The notes: a model not told the origin generated them from the sequence alone. Counted from the stretch's first letter, positions 44,711 through 53,487 are shown. The stretch: DNA of 64,000 bases from Deltaproteobacteria bacterium HGW-Deltaproteobacteria-15 (GCA_002840535.1 PHBH01000030.1:40276-104275); one strand, 5' to 3'. Translations and numbers: made by a program.

Positions 44711-45481
44711 TCATCCTCTCCAGAACCTGGAATGGAGGAATCGCAGAGTCAGGAAGAGCCAGAAAAAAGAAAACAGCAGGTAGAAAATCAAATCCCTCGT
44801 ATCAACCAGCCCTTCTACAAAAGACTCCAAGTGGTCCACCACGGAGATTTGCTTGATGACCTCCTGCATGAGAGGCCCGGCCAGCCTGGATCCCCAGCCA
44901 AGAACCCAAAAGAGGAGAAGAAGACCGAAGCTGATGACCGCAGCCACAATCTGATTCTCCGTAATGGATGAGGCAAAGACCCCCAACGCCAGAAAGGATG
45001 CTCCCATCAGCATCAAACCGAGATACCCGGAGAGTACAAGCCCCCATTCCAGTTTCGCAATGGATGCCAGGAGCAGGAGAGAAGGGACGGTTCCGGCGAG
45101 CATGATGATCAGGATGATGACCGCAGCCGCAAACTTTCCGGCAAGCACGGCCGCATCGGAGATCGGGTAGGTGAAGAGCAGCTCAATGGTCCCTGTTTTC
45201 TTTTCCTCCGCATAGGTTCTCATGGAGATAAGAGGGAGCATGAGCAGGAGGATGATGGCGATGTCCGCAAAAAAGGGCTTGAGAAACATGTCGCTGATGT
45301 TCAGTCTTTCCACCAGGTACGGATTGGAGGATGCCTGAAGAGAAATCAGGCTGTATCCGACGACCGTACTGTAGAAAAAATATCCTGTAAGCAGCAGAAA
45401 GATAAACAGGGCCGCATAGAAAATAGGGGAAGAGACGAAGATGGTAAGTTCCTTTCTCAGGACGGCCAACATGCCTCTCAT
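44711..45481 (-). CDS. ABC-2 type permease (GldF-like)
   Basis: The 256-residue protein has six hydrophobic segments and begins AVLRKELTIFVSSPIFY, the typical start of GldF/NosY-type ABC-2 permeases, with MRTYAEEKKTGTIELLFTYPI as the conserved coupling region. It overlaps the ATPase gene by 4 nt. With the ATPase it should form an exporter of unknown substrate. The GldG-like and DUF4340 genes follow beyond the heptad array. Confidence 0.88.
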   Translation of the reverse strand: MRGMLAVLRKELTIFVSSPIFYAALFIFLLLTGYFFYSTVVGYSLISLQASSNPYLVERLNISDMFLKPFFADIAIILLLMLPLISMRTYAEEKKTGTIELLFTYPISDAAVLAGKFAAAVIILIIMLAGTVPSLLLLASIAKLEWGLVLSGYLGLMLMGASFLALGVFASSITENQIVAAVISFGLLLLFWVLGWGSRLAGPLMQEVIKQISVVDHLESFVEGLVDTRDLIFYLLFSFFWLFLTLRFLHSRFWRG

Positions 45482-46419
45482 CCGTTGATCTCCTTTCCTT
45501 CTTCAGTCACCAGTTGCATGAATACCTCCTCGAGGCTCAGCTCGCTTGCCTTCAGTTCCCTGAGGTCCCACCCGGACTCTACAATGGCCCTGGCCATGGC
45601 AGGCCTGATCGCCTCCCCCTCCTCGCTTTCGATGACGAACTCGCCCTCACGATCCGTCTCCACGATCCTGGACACACCCGGAACCGATCCCAGCCTCGCC
45701 TTCACCTCGAGGCTCGGCCCATTCACTGAGACGAGCGTTCGCAGCCCCTTCTGAAAACGGTCGGTCAGGTTTTTGGGAGAGTCCTCGGCAACCACACGGC
45801 CCTGATTCATGATGATCACCCGATTGCAGATCTGACTCACTTCGGGCAGGATGTGTGTGCTCAGAAGAACAGTCCTTTCCCTTCCAAGATCCCGGATCAG
45901 GTTTCTCACCTCTATGATCTGTGCCGGGTCCAGACCCGTGGTTGGTTCATCCAGAATAAGGATGGGAGGGCTGTTGATGAGCGCTTGAGCCAGGCCGACT
46001 CTTTGCTTGAGCCCCTTGGAGAGATACTTGATGAGCCTCCTGCCGTGATCCGCGAGTCCGCACTTGAGAATGACCCTTTGAATCTCATCCCTGAGTCCCT
46101 GACCCTTCAGCCCCTTCACCGACCCGGAAAAGGCCAGGAAGCTCTCAACCGTCATTTCCGTGTAGAGGGGCACATTCTCGGGCAGAAAGCCGATTCTTTT
46201 CCTCACCTGGATGGACTCGTCACTGCAGCGGAGCCCATCCACCCTGGCAATGCCGGACCCCGGCTGCATGTAACAGGTGAGAATTCTCAGCACGGTTGTT
46301 TTTCCCGCTCCATTCGGGCCGAGCAGGCCGACGATCTCCCCTTTGCCGATAAAAAAGGAAACGTCCTGTATGGCTGTTTTGAGCCCATACGATTTCCCGA
46401 GGTTTTCCGCTGCGATCAT
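45478..46419 (-). CDS. ABC transporter ATPase (GldA-like)
   Basis: The 313-residue protein has Walker A GPNGAGKTT near residue 34, the signature region YLSKGLKQRVGLAQAL (LSKGLKQR in place of LSGGQ), Walker B ILILDEPTTGLDP and the H-loop STHILPEV. The C-terminal extension (about 90 residues) is typical of GldA/DRR-like ATPases. It overlaps the permease gene by 4 nt. Despite the Gld names, which come from gliding bacteria, such systems are found in many non-gliding ones and motility is not implied. Confidence 0.9.
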   Translation of the reverse strand: MIAAENLGKSYGLKTAIQDVSFFIGKGEIVGLLGPNGAGKTTVLRILTCYMQPGSGIARVDGLRCSDESIQVRKRIGFLPENVPLYTEMTVESFLAFSGSVKGLKGQGLRDEIQRVILKCGLADHGRRLIKYLSKGLKQRVGLAQALINSPPILILDEPTTGLDPAQIIEVRNLIRDLGRERTVLLSTHILPEVSQICNRVIIMNQGRVVAEDSPKNLTDRFQKGLRTLVSVNGPSLEVKARLGSVPGVSRIVETDREGEFVIESEEGEAIRPAMARAIVESGWDLRELKASELSLEEVFMQLVTEEGKEING

Positions 46420-46435
46420 TCTTAGGCAACCTTTC

Positions 46436-46493
46436 GTTCAACATTCAACGTTCGATGACCATTATGTTCTCTGTGTCTTCGTGTCTTTGTGGC
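46436..46493. repeat. Composite: short heptad array plus half octad element
   Basis: Heptads of the AACRTTC type (46436-46457) are followed by only the right arm of the octad element, TCTGTGTC, TTCGTGTC and TTTGTGGC (46470-46493). No left arm is present, so this looks like a truncated or decayed copy (copy 5). Confidence 0.65.
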
Positions 46494-46500
46494 CGACCGA

Positions 46501-47610
46501 TCAAATGCGGATCACCTCATACTTCCTGGATCCCATTCCGATTTTCTCTGCATGTTCGAGTTGCACTTTCCAATCGACCCGGGGGTAAATTCCTCCGAAC
46601 TTGTCTTCGCCCGAAGCCCGATTTTGGGTCAGGCTGGTGTTCTCCAGCCCGGACTGGCGGTTAACCATATCCACCGATGCCTGATCGATGGCTACGGGAT
46701 CGGTAGAGGCCAGGATACCGATATCCGGAACGATCGGAGCGTCATTGTGGCCATAGCAATCGCACTCCGGGGAGATGTCGGTCAGAAAATTCAAAAAGGC
46801 GACCCTTCCTTGTTTGTTCTTGAGAGCGGCATGAGCGTACTCGGCTATCTTCCTCTGAAAGAGGACGGCATCCGCATTCCAGTTTACGTCAATGGCCTGG
46901 TTCGAGCAGATCAGGATGCACTCCCCGCAACCGATGCATTTCTTGGGATCGATGACCGCCTTCTTCTCACGGACGGAGATTGCCTTTTGAGAGCAGTGCT
47001 CCGCGCAGTTCCCGCAGGCGATGCATTTCTTCCGCTGGATCTTCGGCGAGAGATCCGAGTGCTGGACGAGCTTTCCGCGCCTGGAACCACATCCCATACC
47101 CAGATTCTTGATGGCGCCCCCGAACCCGGACAAGCCGTGCCCTTTGAAGTGCGCAACTCCCAGCAGTACGTCCGCTTCAGCTATCTCACTTCCAATGTAG
47201 GCTACCTTGATAACCTCTCCGTTGATGGTGACCGGCTTGTAGGAACCTCCCCGCAACCCGTCCGCGATAATCAGAGGAGCGTTCACCACTGCATAGGCGA
47301 ATCCGTTCTCAATGGCCGTAGTCAGATGGGAGACGCTGTCTGCTCTTGATCCGACATAGAGCGTGTTCGCATCGGTCAAAAAGGGGTGTCCGCCCAGAGA
47401 TCGGATTCGATCGACGATGACGCGGATGAAGTTCGGCCTGATGAAGGCAGTGTTCCCCTTTTCCCCGAAATGGAGTTTAACCGCCACGAGGCTGCGGGGC
47501 AACACTATGGATTGCAGATCGATCGAATCGAGAAGCCTCACGATCTTTGCAAGGAGGTTCTCTTTCACGGAGGCCCTCAAATCGGCAAAATATACCTTCG
47601 CTTGCTCCAT
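46501..47610 (-). CDS. DUF362 protein with two [4Fe-4S] ferredoxin motifs
   Basis: The 369-residue protein has an N-terminal DUF362-like domain (VAVKLHFGEKGNTAFIRPN, AHFKGHGLSGFGGAIKNLGMGC) and, near residues 185-230, two ferredoxin motifs: CIACGNCAEHC and CIGCGECILIC. The DUF362 domain continues afterwards (SPECDCYGHNDAPIVPDIG). It is likely a cytoplasmic electron carrier; the partner is unknown. The 450-nt gap downstream of its start (47611-48059) holds a 16-bp hairpin and the rhodanese promoter. Confidence 0.88.
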   Translation of the reverse strand: MEQAKVYFADLRASVKENLLAKIVRLLDSIDLQSIVLPRSLVAVKLHFGEKGNTAFIRPNFIRVIVDRIRSLGGHPFLTDANTLYVGSRADSVSHLTTAIENGFAYAVVNAPLIIADGLRGGSYKPVTINGEVIKVAYIGSEIAEADVLLGVAHFKGHGLSGFGGAIKNLGMGCGSRRGKLVQHSDLSPKIQRKKCIACGNCAEHCSQKAISVREKKAVIDPKKCIGCGECILICSNQAIDVNWNADAVLFQRKIAEYAHAALKNKQGRVAFLNFLTDISPECDCYGHNDAPIVPDIGILASTDPVAIDQASVDMVNRQSGLENTSLTQNRASGEDKFGGIYPRVDWKVQLEHAEKIGMGSRKYEVIRI

Positions 47611-47678
47611 TTCTTTTTCCTTTCCCGTCGAATCATCCTTTACCCTGACGTCACATCAAGGACGGCATTTTATTGCTC

Positions 47679-47717
47679 GTCATTCCCGCCCCGCATCGAA
47701 GGCGGGGCGGGAATGAC
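47679..47717. repeat. Perfect 16-bp hairpin (GTCATTCCCGCC family)
   Basis: GTCATTCCCGCCCCGC (47679-47694) and its exact inverse (47702-47717) flank a 7-nt loop. The sequence belongs to the widespread intergenic GTCATTCCCG repeats, similar to the inner arms at 14728-14807. No T run follows. Confidence 0.75.
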
Positions 47718-47876
47718 AGGATCCAACTCAGGGTCCAAGCCGGAGAAGGCGACTCGATTCTGTTGTAACCCTTGTCCGCTGTCGTTTTCAGTGAAACACG
47801 GGCCGATTGAATGCAACGTCAGGGTTTACATGACTCGCTGGTGCGGCAGGCCATAAAACCGCCTTCCACTTTTCCA

Positions 47877-47904
47877 TTGACAAAACGGAGCTCACACGCA
47901 TAAT
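47877..47904 (+). promoter_or_regulatory. Putative promoter of the rhodanese gene
   Basis: TTGACA (47877-47882), 16 nt and CATAAT (47899-47904) make a strong sigma70-like pair, with a leader of about 150 nt before the start codon at 48060. The leader shows nothing I recognise. Confidence 0.6.
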
Positions 47905-48059
47905 TGTTGTTTATTCATGGAGTTCAAAGGCGCCTTCAGCCATCGATTTCAGTCCTCAAGAACAGAGCGCGATAACCTCCACCCGAACACCCTTTTGGCT
48001 GAAGAGGTCCGACCGAGAAGCAACCCCGTTGATCCTCTTTCGCCACTAAAGTAAGCAAT

Positions 48060-48689
48060 ATGAAAACCCGATCGTCGTTACGCACAATATTCTTCCTACT
48101 CTCTTTCCTCGTGCTCTTTTTGGGGATGGACGTCACGGCTTACTGCGATGAGCCCAGGAAGGTCCTCTGTATTGAGGCGTACGACATGCTGAACACCGTC
48201 CCGGATACGTTTCTGATCGACGTGCGAACTCAGCCAGAATACCAGTTTGTGGGGCACCCTTTCAAGGCGTACCTTTATCCTTACCAGTTTTTTACATATC
48301 ATTTTTCCAAGGGAGCTGAAAAACCGGAATATCTGCTGAGCCCCAAGAACAAAAACTTCGTGGACCAGATCGGCAGGGCTTTCAAGAAAACGGACAACCT
48401 CCTGATTATTTGTCGTGATGGGACCCGGAGCGGTCTAGCGGCCCGGGATCTTCTCAATGCGGGATTCAAGAATGTTTTCGATGTCGCGGATGGTTTCGAA
48501 GGGCCTGAGTTCCCGGTCTTTGAAAACGGAGATCGGCACAAGTTTTATCGGCAGTTGGCAAAACGAAACAAGGTATACGGATTTGAGCACAGGCGGCATT
48601 ATGGATGGCAGTACTGGGGGCTGCCCTGGACCTATGAAATGGATCCTAAATACATCTACCCCCCGGATCTGAACACACCGGAGAAATAA
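48060..48689 (+). CDS. Secreted rhodanese-like protein
   Basis: The 209-residue protein has a Sec signal peptide (SLRTIFFLLSFLVLFLGMDV then an Ala/Tyr-Cys-Asp cleavage region) and a single rhodanese domain. The active-site loop is IICRDGTRSGLAARDLL, with catalytic Cys and the basic/small loop residues typical of sulfurtransferases. It lies in the periplasm and may carry sulfane sulfur. The C-terminal part has unusual aromatic residues (HYGWQYWGLPWTYEMD). It is monocistronic or followed by the 59-residue ORF; an inverted repeat lies between. Confidence 0.85.
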   Translation: MKTRSSLRTIFFLLSFLVLFLGMDVTAYCDEPRKVLCIEAYDMLNTVPDTFLIDVRTQPEYQFVGHPFKAYLYPYQFFTYHFSKGAEKPEYLLSPKNKNFVDQIGRAFKKTDNLLIICRDGTRSGLAARDLLNAGFKNVFDVADGFEGPEFPVFENGDRHKFYRQLAKRNKVYGFEHRRHYGWQYWGLPWTYEMDPKYIYPPDLNTPEK

Positions 48690-48707
48690 CCGTTTGATGG
48701 TTCATCT

Positions 48708-48763
48708 GGTCTCTTTTGTTTCTTTGGTTAACAAATTAGAATAGAGAAACAAGAGAAACCCAA
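48708..48763. repeat. Inverted element GTCTCTTTTGTTTCT...
   Basis: A CT-rich stretch GGTCTCTTTTGTTTCTTTGG (from 48708) is followed by a roughly complementary AG-rich stretch AGAGAAACAAGAGAAACCC (ending about 48763). The match is imperfect. It resembles the other word-plus-inverse elements and sits just upstream of the 59-residue ORF. Confidence 0.5.
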
Positions 48764-48783
48764 AAAATAAAGGAAGGATAATC

Positions 48784-48963
48784 ATGGAATCGGAACAGCT
48801 CATCGCACTCATGAAAGATGTGGAGGCCAAAGGCATTGACTGGAAAACCGTAGAGGAGTCGATCAAGGTTCCTCATTCCATTCTCAAGCTCTATGCGAAT
48901 TCCGGTCCTGTACCCGTCACTATCACGACAAAACTGAAGAAATTCCTGGATGCTCAGAAGTAG
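48784..48963 (+). CDS. 59-residue small protein, possible helix-turn-helix
   Basis: An ATG at 48784 with AAGGAAGG 6 nt upstream opens 59 codons to TAG at 48961-48963. The product is charged and helical: LIALMKDVEAKGIDWKTVEE, then IKVPHSILKLYANSG, ending ITTKLKKFLDAQK. The arrangement of two short helices around a turn and a final helix could be a small helix-turn-helix. I do not recognise a family. The strong ribosome binding site and normal amino acid use favour a real gene. Confidence 0.6.
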   Translation: MESEQLIALMKDVEAKGIDWKTVEESIKVPHSILKLYANSGPVPVTITTKLKKFLDAQK

Positions 48964-48966
48964 CGA

Positions 48967-49131
48967 TGGACGAAGGACGACCGCTACGCTGGGACGAAGG
49001 ACGAGTATAAGAGCTCGTGGTTGAAAGAGTGGTCTATCTGGTTTTACCAAAAAACCCGCTTCTTGTTCTCAGCACCTGGACGCTTTAGAGTTTTTTCGTC
49101 CCTCCTCCTAGCGAAGCGGTCGTCCTTCGTA
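48967..49131. repeat. Inverted heptad-like element ACGAAGG
   Basis: Tandem GGACGAA/GGACGAC-type words (48967-49005) have an inverted partner at 49113-49131, where AGCGGTCGTCCTTCGT matches the inverse of 48969-48984. The roughly 110 nt between them show no gene. It lies between the small ORF and the convergent Nudix gene. Confidence 0.55.
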
Positions 49132-49174
49132 CCTCGTTTTCTAAAGCGCGCCTTCGCGGTTCAATTTCTGAGCA

Positions 49175-49705
49175 TTAAGCGGTGGACGGCAGAAGGCCCA
49201 GCACAGCAAGACCGATCAGCGTCTTGCCATCGATGATCCGGCCCTCCCGGATCATCGAACTGATTTCTTCAATTGTGAAACTCTCGACGGACGAGATTTC
49301 TCTCTGGTCGATCTCATTCTGCAATTTCCTCAGATTCCGGCCGGCATAGATGTGAATCAACTCATTGGAATAGCCGATGGCAGGGGCGTAGGCGTAGAGC
49401 AGCGTCAATGAGCCTGCTTCGTAGCCTGTTTCCTCCAGAAGCTCTCGTCCGGCGCACTCTTCGGGCTTTTCAGAGGGGTCCAACTTCCCTGCGGGGATTT
49501 CGAGGGTTTCCCTCCCAAGGGCATATCTGTACTGGCGAACCAGAAGGATCTCCCTGTCCGAAAGAAACGGCACCACAGCCGCGGCTTCAGGGTGATCGAT
49601 CCTGACCCGTTTGGCTGAAGAGCCGTCCCTCAAGAGGACTTCATCCAGATTGACGAGAAAACTGTGGGTTCTCAGGGTGGCGATGGTTTGAATTTTCTTC
49701 TCCAT
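49175..49705 (-). CDS. Nudix hydrolase, ADP-ribose pyrophosphatase-like
   Basis: The 176-residue protein contains the Nudix box GKLDPSEKPEECAGRELLEE followed by TGYEAG, and a downstream YAPAIGYSNELIHIYAGRNL segment typical of ADP-ribose pyrophosphatases. It should hydrolyse ADP-ribose or a similar nucleoside diphosphate. The ATG at 49705 overlaps the last 65 nt of dnaE, an unusually long overlap, but no later start keeps the conserved N-terminal strands. Co-expression with dnaE is likely. Confidence 0.88.
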   Translation of the reverse strand: MEKKIQTIATLRTHSFLVNLDEVLLRDGSSAKRVRIDHPEAAAVVPFLSDREILLVRQYRYALGRETLEIPAGKLDPSEKPEECAGRELLEETGYEAGSLTLLYAYAPAIGYSNELIHIYAGRNLRKLQNEIDQREISSVESFTIEEISSMIREGRIIDGKTLIGLAVLGLLPSTA

Positions 49706-52700
49706 AAGTGCAGGCTACCTTCTCGAGCGTGATGGCTTCGATTTCCCGGATCATCTCTTTGCAGGGGGAGATGCGGTAGTTTGGATCGGCCTTAATCAGT
49801 ACGGTGTCCCCTCGGCCGGCATCCACCCTGAAGCGGACAGTGGACTCCCCGGGGTAGCGGAAAAGCACGCTCCTGATCTCCTTCAGCCGATCCTTGCTGA
49901 TCCATTCCGATCTGAGGGTAATCTCGACCGCTTTGACAGCCTTCTGCTTTATATCCTCGAGAGAAGAGATCTCGTGCGAGATGATCTTGGCCGTGTTCTC
50001 ATCCACCTCGGCTGTTCCCTGGATAAGCAAGGGTTCTTCGCTTTTCAGAAGGGGTGAGCAACCGTTGAATACATCGGGGAACACGACCACCTCAACCGCG
50101 CCGGTTTGATCCTCAAAGTTGAGGATGGCCATCTTGTCGCCTTTTTTGGTTCTCTTGATCTTCAGGTTTTCGATCACCCCTGCGAGCTTGACGGCAGACT
50201 TGTCTTTCAGGTTCGAAAGGTTCTGAATGCTGCAGGTCGCAAACCGTTCGATCTCCAGTCCGAATCGGTCAAGCGGATGTCCCGTGATGTAAAACCCGAG
50301 AGCCTCCTTTTCCTTTCTGAGCTTCTCCGCTTCGTCCCACTCCCTGACTTCGGAAGAGGAGAGAGCCTGGCCGGTCGCCCCATTCCCGGTCCAGTTCGAA
50401 AACATGCTCAACTGATCCGGGTCCTGAGCACCGCAGGAACGCAGGACGGTGTTCAAGGAGTCAAAGAGAACGGCTCTCCCGGTGCCGGTGAAATCAAATG
50501 CGCCGCATTGGATGAGCCCCTCCATGACCCGCTTGTTCACCTTGGCGCCGTCCATCCTTTTGCAGAAATCCGCAAGATCCCGGAAAGGCCCGCTCCGATC
50601 GCGTTCTTCGATCATGGACTCTACGGCCTTGAGCCCCACGTTCTTCACGGCGCCGAGACCGAAACGGATCGATCCCTCGACCACGGTGAAATCGGACTGG
50701 CTCTTGTTGATATCGGGCGGCTGGATGCGAATTCCCATCTCGCGGCATTCAGCCAGGTTTTTGATGGTCTTGTCCTGATTTCCCATGTCCTGGGTCAGCA
50801 GGGCTGCCATGAATTGAAGCGGGAAATGGGCCTTCAGGTAAGCGGTCTGATACGCGATGAGCGCATAAGCGACGGAGTGAGACTTGTTGAAGCCATACCC
50901 TCCGAACTTGTCGATCAGCGCGAAAAGCTTTTCGGCCGCATTCTGATCGACCCCATTTGCCGCCGACCCTTTGCAGAACCGTTCGTGATGCTCGGCAAGG
51001 ACCTCCTGCTTCTTCTTCCCTATGGCCTTTCTCAGCTCATCCGCCTCGGCAAGCGAATAGTTGGCCAGAACCTGGGCGATTTTCATTACCTGTTCCTGGT
51101 ACAGGATCACGCCATAGGTCTCTTTCAGGATGGGCTCGAGCTGAGGGAGAGGATATTTGATCCGGGTTTTTCCGTGTTTACCGGCGATGAAATCGTCCAC
51201 CATATTGCTGCCGAGAGGGCCGGGACGGTAGAGGGCCACGAGAGCGACCATGTCTTCAAAAACCTCGGGTCTGAGCCTTCTCAGGAGATCCTTCATCCCG
51301 GAACTCTCAAGCTGGAACACGCCGGTTGTCTTTCCCTCCCCGCAGAGCCGGAAGGTGGCCTCGTCGTCGAGGGGAATCCCTTGGATGTCGATCTCTCGTC
51401 CTTCGGTGCTTTCAATCAGCCTGAGCGCCTGTTTGATCACGGTAAGGGTCTTGAGGCCAAGAAAGTCGAACTTGATCAGACCCAGTTTCTCGATCTGGTC
51501 CATGGTGAACTGGGTCATGACTTCATTGTTCGGTCCTTTGAAAAGCGGAAGGTATTCGACAAGCGGCCGGTCGGAGATGACCACCCCCGATGCATGGGTG
51601 GAGGCATGCCTGGCAAGCCCTTCCAGGGAACGGGCGATCGCGAGAAGCTTTCCCTCGCTGCCTTCCCCCCGCTCCATTTTCTTCAATTCGGGTTCATCCT
51701 GAATCGCCTGCTCCAGACTCACGTGCGGCCCGAGAGGAACAAGCTTGGCAATTCGATCCACATCGCCATAGGGAACCCCCAGGGCGCGGCCCACGTCGCG
51801 AATGGCCGCCTTGGCTTTCATGGTACCGAAGGTGATGATCTGGCCCACGTTTTCCCGGCCATACTTTTCCGCGACATAGCGGATGACATCGTCCCTGCCG
51901 TTCACGCAGAAGTCGATGTCGATATCAGGCATGCTGATCCGACCGGGGTTCAGGAATCTCTCGAACAGGAGACCGTACTTCAATGGATCGACGTTGGTGA
52001 TCTTCAGAGAGTAGGCCACCAGCGACCCGGCTGCAGAGCCTCGGCCGGGACCTACAGGGATTCCGGTGCGGCGCGCATATTCGATGAAGTCGGCGACAAT
52101 CAGGAAGTATCCGGCAAATCCCATCTTGATGATCGTCTTGAGCTCGAATTCGAGGCGTTCCCGGTATTCCTCCACTGTCTCCGCGGAAACCGGTTCACCC
52201 CCCTTTGCAAGGATTTCCAACCTCCTGCTCAGACCTTTTCGGGCCTCACCCTTCAGCATCTCATCCAGGTTCGTCTCCAGACCCGGATCAGAGGAACAGA
52301 AGACAGGATACTTGTACCGTCCAAACTCCATCTCATACCGGCACAAACGGGCAATCTCTCCCGTATTGTCCAGGGCTTCCTGATATTCCCCCAGCAACTC
52401 TTCCATTTCCGGCCGGCTCTTGAAATAAAACTGGTCAGTGGAGAACTTGAGCCTCTTCGGATCATTTATCGATTTGCCTGTCTGAATGCAGAGCAGGGTG
52501 TCGTGCGTCTCCGCATCCTTCCTGTTCAGGTAATGGCAATCGTTTGTTCCGGCAAGCGGCAAGGAGAGTTCCTGTCCCAGTTCCCTGAGCAGCTTGTTCA
52601 CTACATCCTGCTCCGGCAATCCATTCGCCTGCACCTCCAGGAAGAATCGGCCCTGATCGAAAATGGAAGCCATCTCTATCGCCTTTTCTCTGGCTTCCTT

Positions 52701-53162
52701 CCGGCGACCGGCCAGGAGGAGGTTCGGGATCTGGCCCTTCAGGCAGGCGGAGAGGCAGATAAGACCCGAATGATACTGCCGGAGCAGATCCATATCCACC
52801 CTGGGATGGTAATAGAACCCTTCCAGATGGCCCAGGGTGACCAACCGGCTGAGATTCTTGTATCCTTCGTGATTCTGGACCAACAGGATAAGATGAAAGG
52901 CATTCGGGCTTCCGTCCGGAGAGGGGCTGTTATCCAACCTGCTGTGGGGCGCCACATATACCTCACAGCCCAGGATCGGTTTGATTCCCGACTTGGCCGC
53001 CTGAAGGGAGAATTGCACTGCGCCGAACAGATTGCCGTGGTCGGTTATGGCCACGGATTCCATGCCGAACTGGCTGGCCTTCTTCAGGAGGTCTCGAATA
53101 CGAATCGCGCCGTCCAGCAGGCTGAATTCCGTGTGGACGTGAAGGTGGACAAAAGAGGACAC
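49641..53162 (-). CDS. dnaE: DNA polymerase III alpha subunit
   Basis: The protein opens with the PHP domain motif HLHVHTEFSLLDG and keeps KPILGCEVYVAP. The polymerase palm holds the catalytic Asp residues in MPDIDIDFCVNGRDDVIRYV near residue 409. Later HhH and OB-fold parts follow (TGVFQLESSGMKDLLRRLRP; VKLAGVIENLKIKRTKKGDK). It replicates the chromosome. The GTG at 53162, with GGAG 8 nt upstream, gives 1173 residues. An ATG at 53222 would begin inside an octad repeat element and is unlikely. Confidence 0.95.
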   Translation of the reverse strand: MSSFVHLHVHTEFSLLDGAIRIRDLLKKASQFGMESVAITDHGNLFGAVQFSLQAAKSGIKPILGCEVYVAPHSRLDNSPSPDGSPNAFHLILLVQNHEGYKNLSRLVTLGHLEGFYYHPRVDMDLLRQYHSGLICLSACLKGQIPNLLLAGRRKEAREKAIEMASIFDQGRFFLEVQANGLPEQDVVNKLLRELGQELSLPLAGTNDCHYLNRKDAETHDTLLCIQTGKSINDPKRLKFSTDQFYFKSRPEMEELLGEYQEALDNTGEIARLCRYEMEFGRYKYPVFCSSDPGLETNLDEMLKGEARKGLSRRLEILAKGGEPVSAETVEEYRERLEFELKTIIKMGFAGYFLIVADFIEYARRTGIPVGPGRGSAAGSLVAYSLKITNVDPLKYGLLFERFLNPGRISMPDIDIDFCVNGRDDVIRYVAEKYGRENVGQIITFGTMKAKAAIRDVGRALGVPYGDVDRIAKLVPLGPHVSLEQAIQDEPELKKMERGEGSEGKLLAIARSLEGLARHASTHASGVVISDRPLVEYLPLFKGPNNEVMTQFTMDQIEKLGLIKFDFLGLKTLTVIKQALRLIESTEGREIDIQGIPLDDEATFRLCGEGKTTGVFQLESSGMKDLLRRLRPEVFEDMVALVALYRPGPLGSNMVDDFIAGKHGKTRIKYPLPQLEPILKETYGVILYQEQVMKIAQVLANYSLAEADELRKAIGKKKQEVLAEHHERFCKGSAANGVDQNAAEKLFALIDKFGGYGFNKSHSVAYALIAYQTAYLKAHFPLQFMAALLTQDMGNQDKTIKNLAECREMGIRIQPPDINKSQSDFTVVEGSIRFGLGAVKNVGLKAVESMIEERDRSGPFRDLADFCKRMDGAKVNKRVMEGLIQCGAFDFTGTGRAVLFDSLNTVLRSCGAQDPDQLSMFSNWTGNGATGQALSSSEVREWDEAEKLRKEKEALGFYITGHPLDRFGLEIERFATCSIQNLSNLKDKSAVKLAGVIENLKIKRTKKGDKMAILNFEDQTGAVEVVVFPDVFNGCSPLLKSEEPLLIQGTAEVDENTAKIISHEISSLEDIKQKAVKAVEITLRSEWISKDRLKEIRSVLFRYPGESTVRFRVDAGRGDTVLIKADPNYRISPCKEMIREIEAITLEKVACTYGEENSNHRHPENPQFSRQSG

Positions 53163-53209
53163 GCTTGTTGCTCCGGAAGCTTTGATTCTGATCGAAGGGA
53201 CAGGGAATT

Positions 53210-53275
53210 GCCACGAAGACACAAAGGCACCAAGAAATACATAAAATTATCTTTGTGTCTTAGTGACTTTGTGGC
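53210..53275. repeat. Octad inverted element, copy 6 (upstream of dnaE)
   Basis: GCCACGAA, GACACAAA and GGCACCAA (53210-53233) face TTTGTGTC, TTAGTGAC and TTTGTGGC (53252-53275) across 18 nt. It lies 48 nt upstream of the dnaE start, so it is in or near the promoter or leader. The following 210 nt to the kinase gene show no clear feature. Confidence 0.85.
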
Positions 53276-53487
53276 TGATCCTGGCTTAAATCTCTTGAAC
53301 CTTCAAAGGGCTATTTTCTCCCTTGTCGGGCGCTCAAAAGCTATGATAGGTTATAGAAGATCGACTTCCAAGTCCACTGTTAAAATGGGCCCTTTGATGG
53401 TGAGGGCCTGTCCTTTTATAGAATTCTCCGAGACTTTATTCAATGCCGAATCACCGCATCCTTAATCCCTCCAAAAGGACAAGGCCA

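Noticed and set aside
44436..44971. Open frames over the ABC operon heptad arrays
   Set aside because: Same repeat artefact; the permease and GldG-like genes on the minus strand account for the coding on both sides.
45478..46419. Gliding motility system
   Set aside because: GldA/F/G-like genes occur in many non-gliding bacteria and no other gliding genes are present.
5302..53275. CRISPR array explanation for the short repeated units
   Set aside because: Units are 8 bp, contiguous without spacers and arranged as inverses; no cas genes are present.
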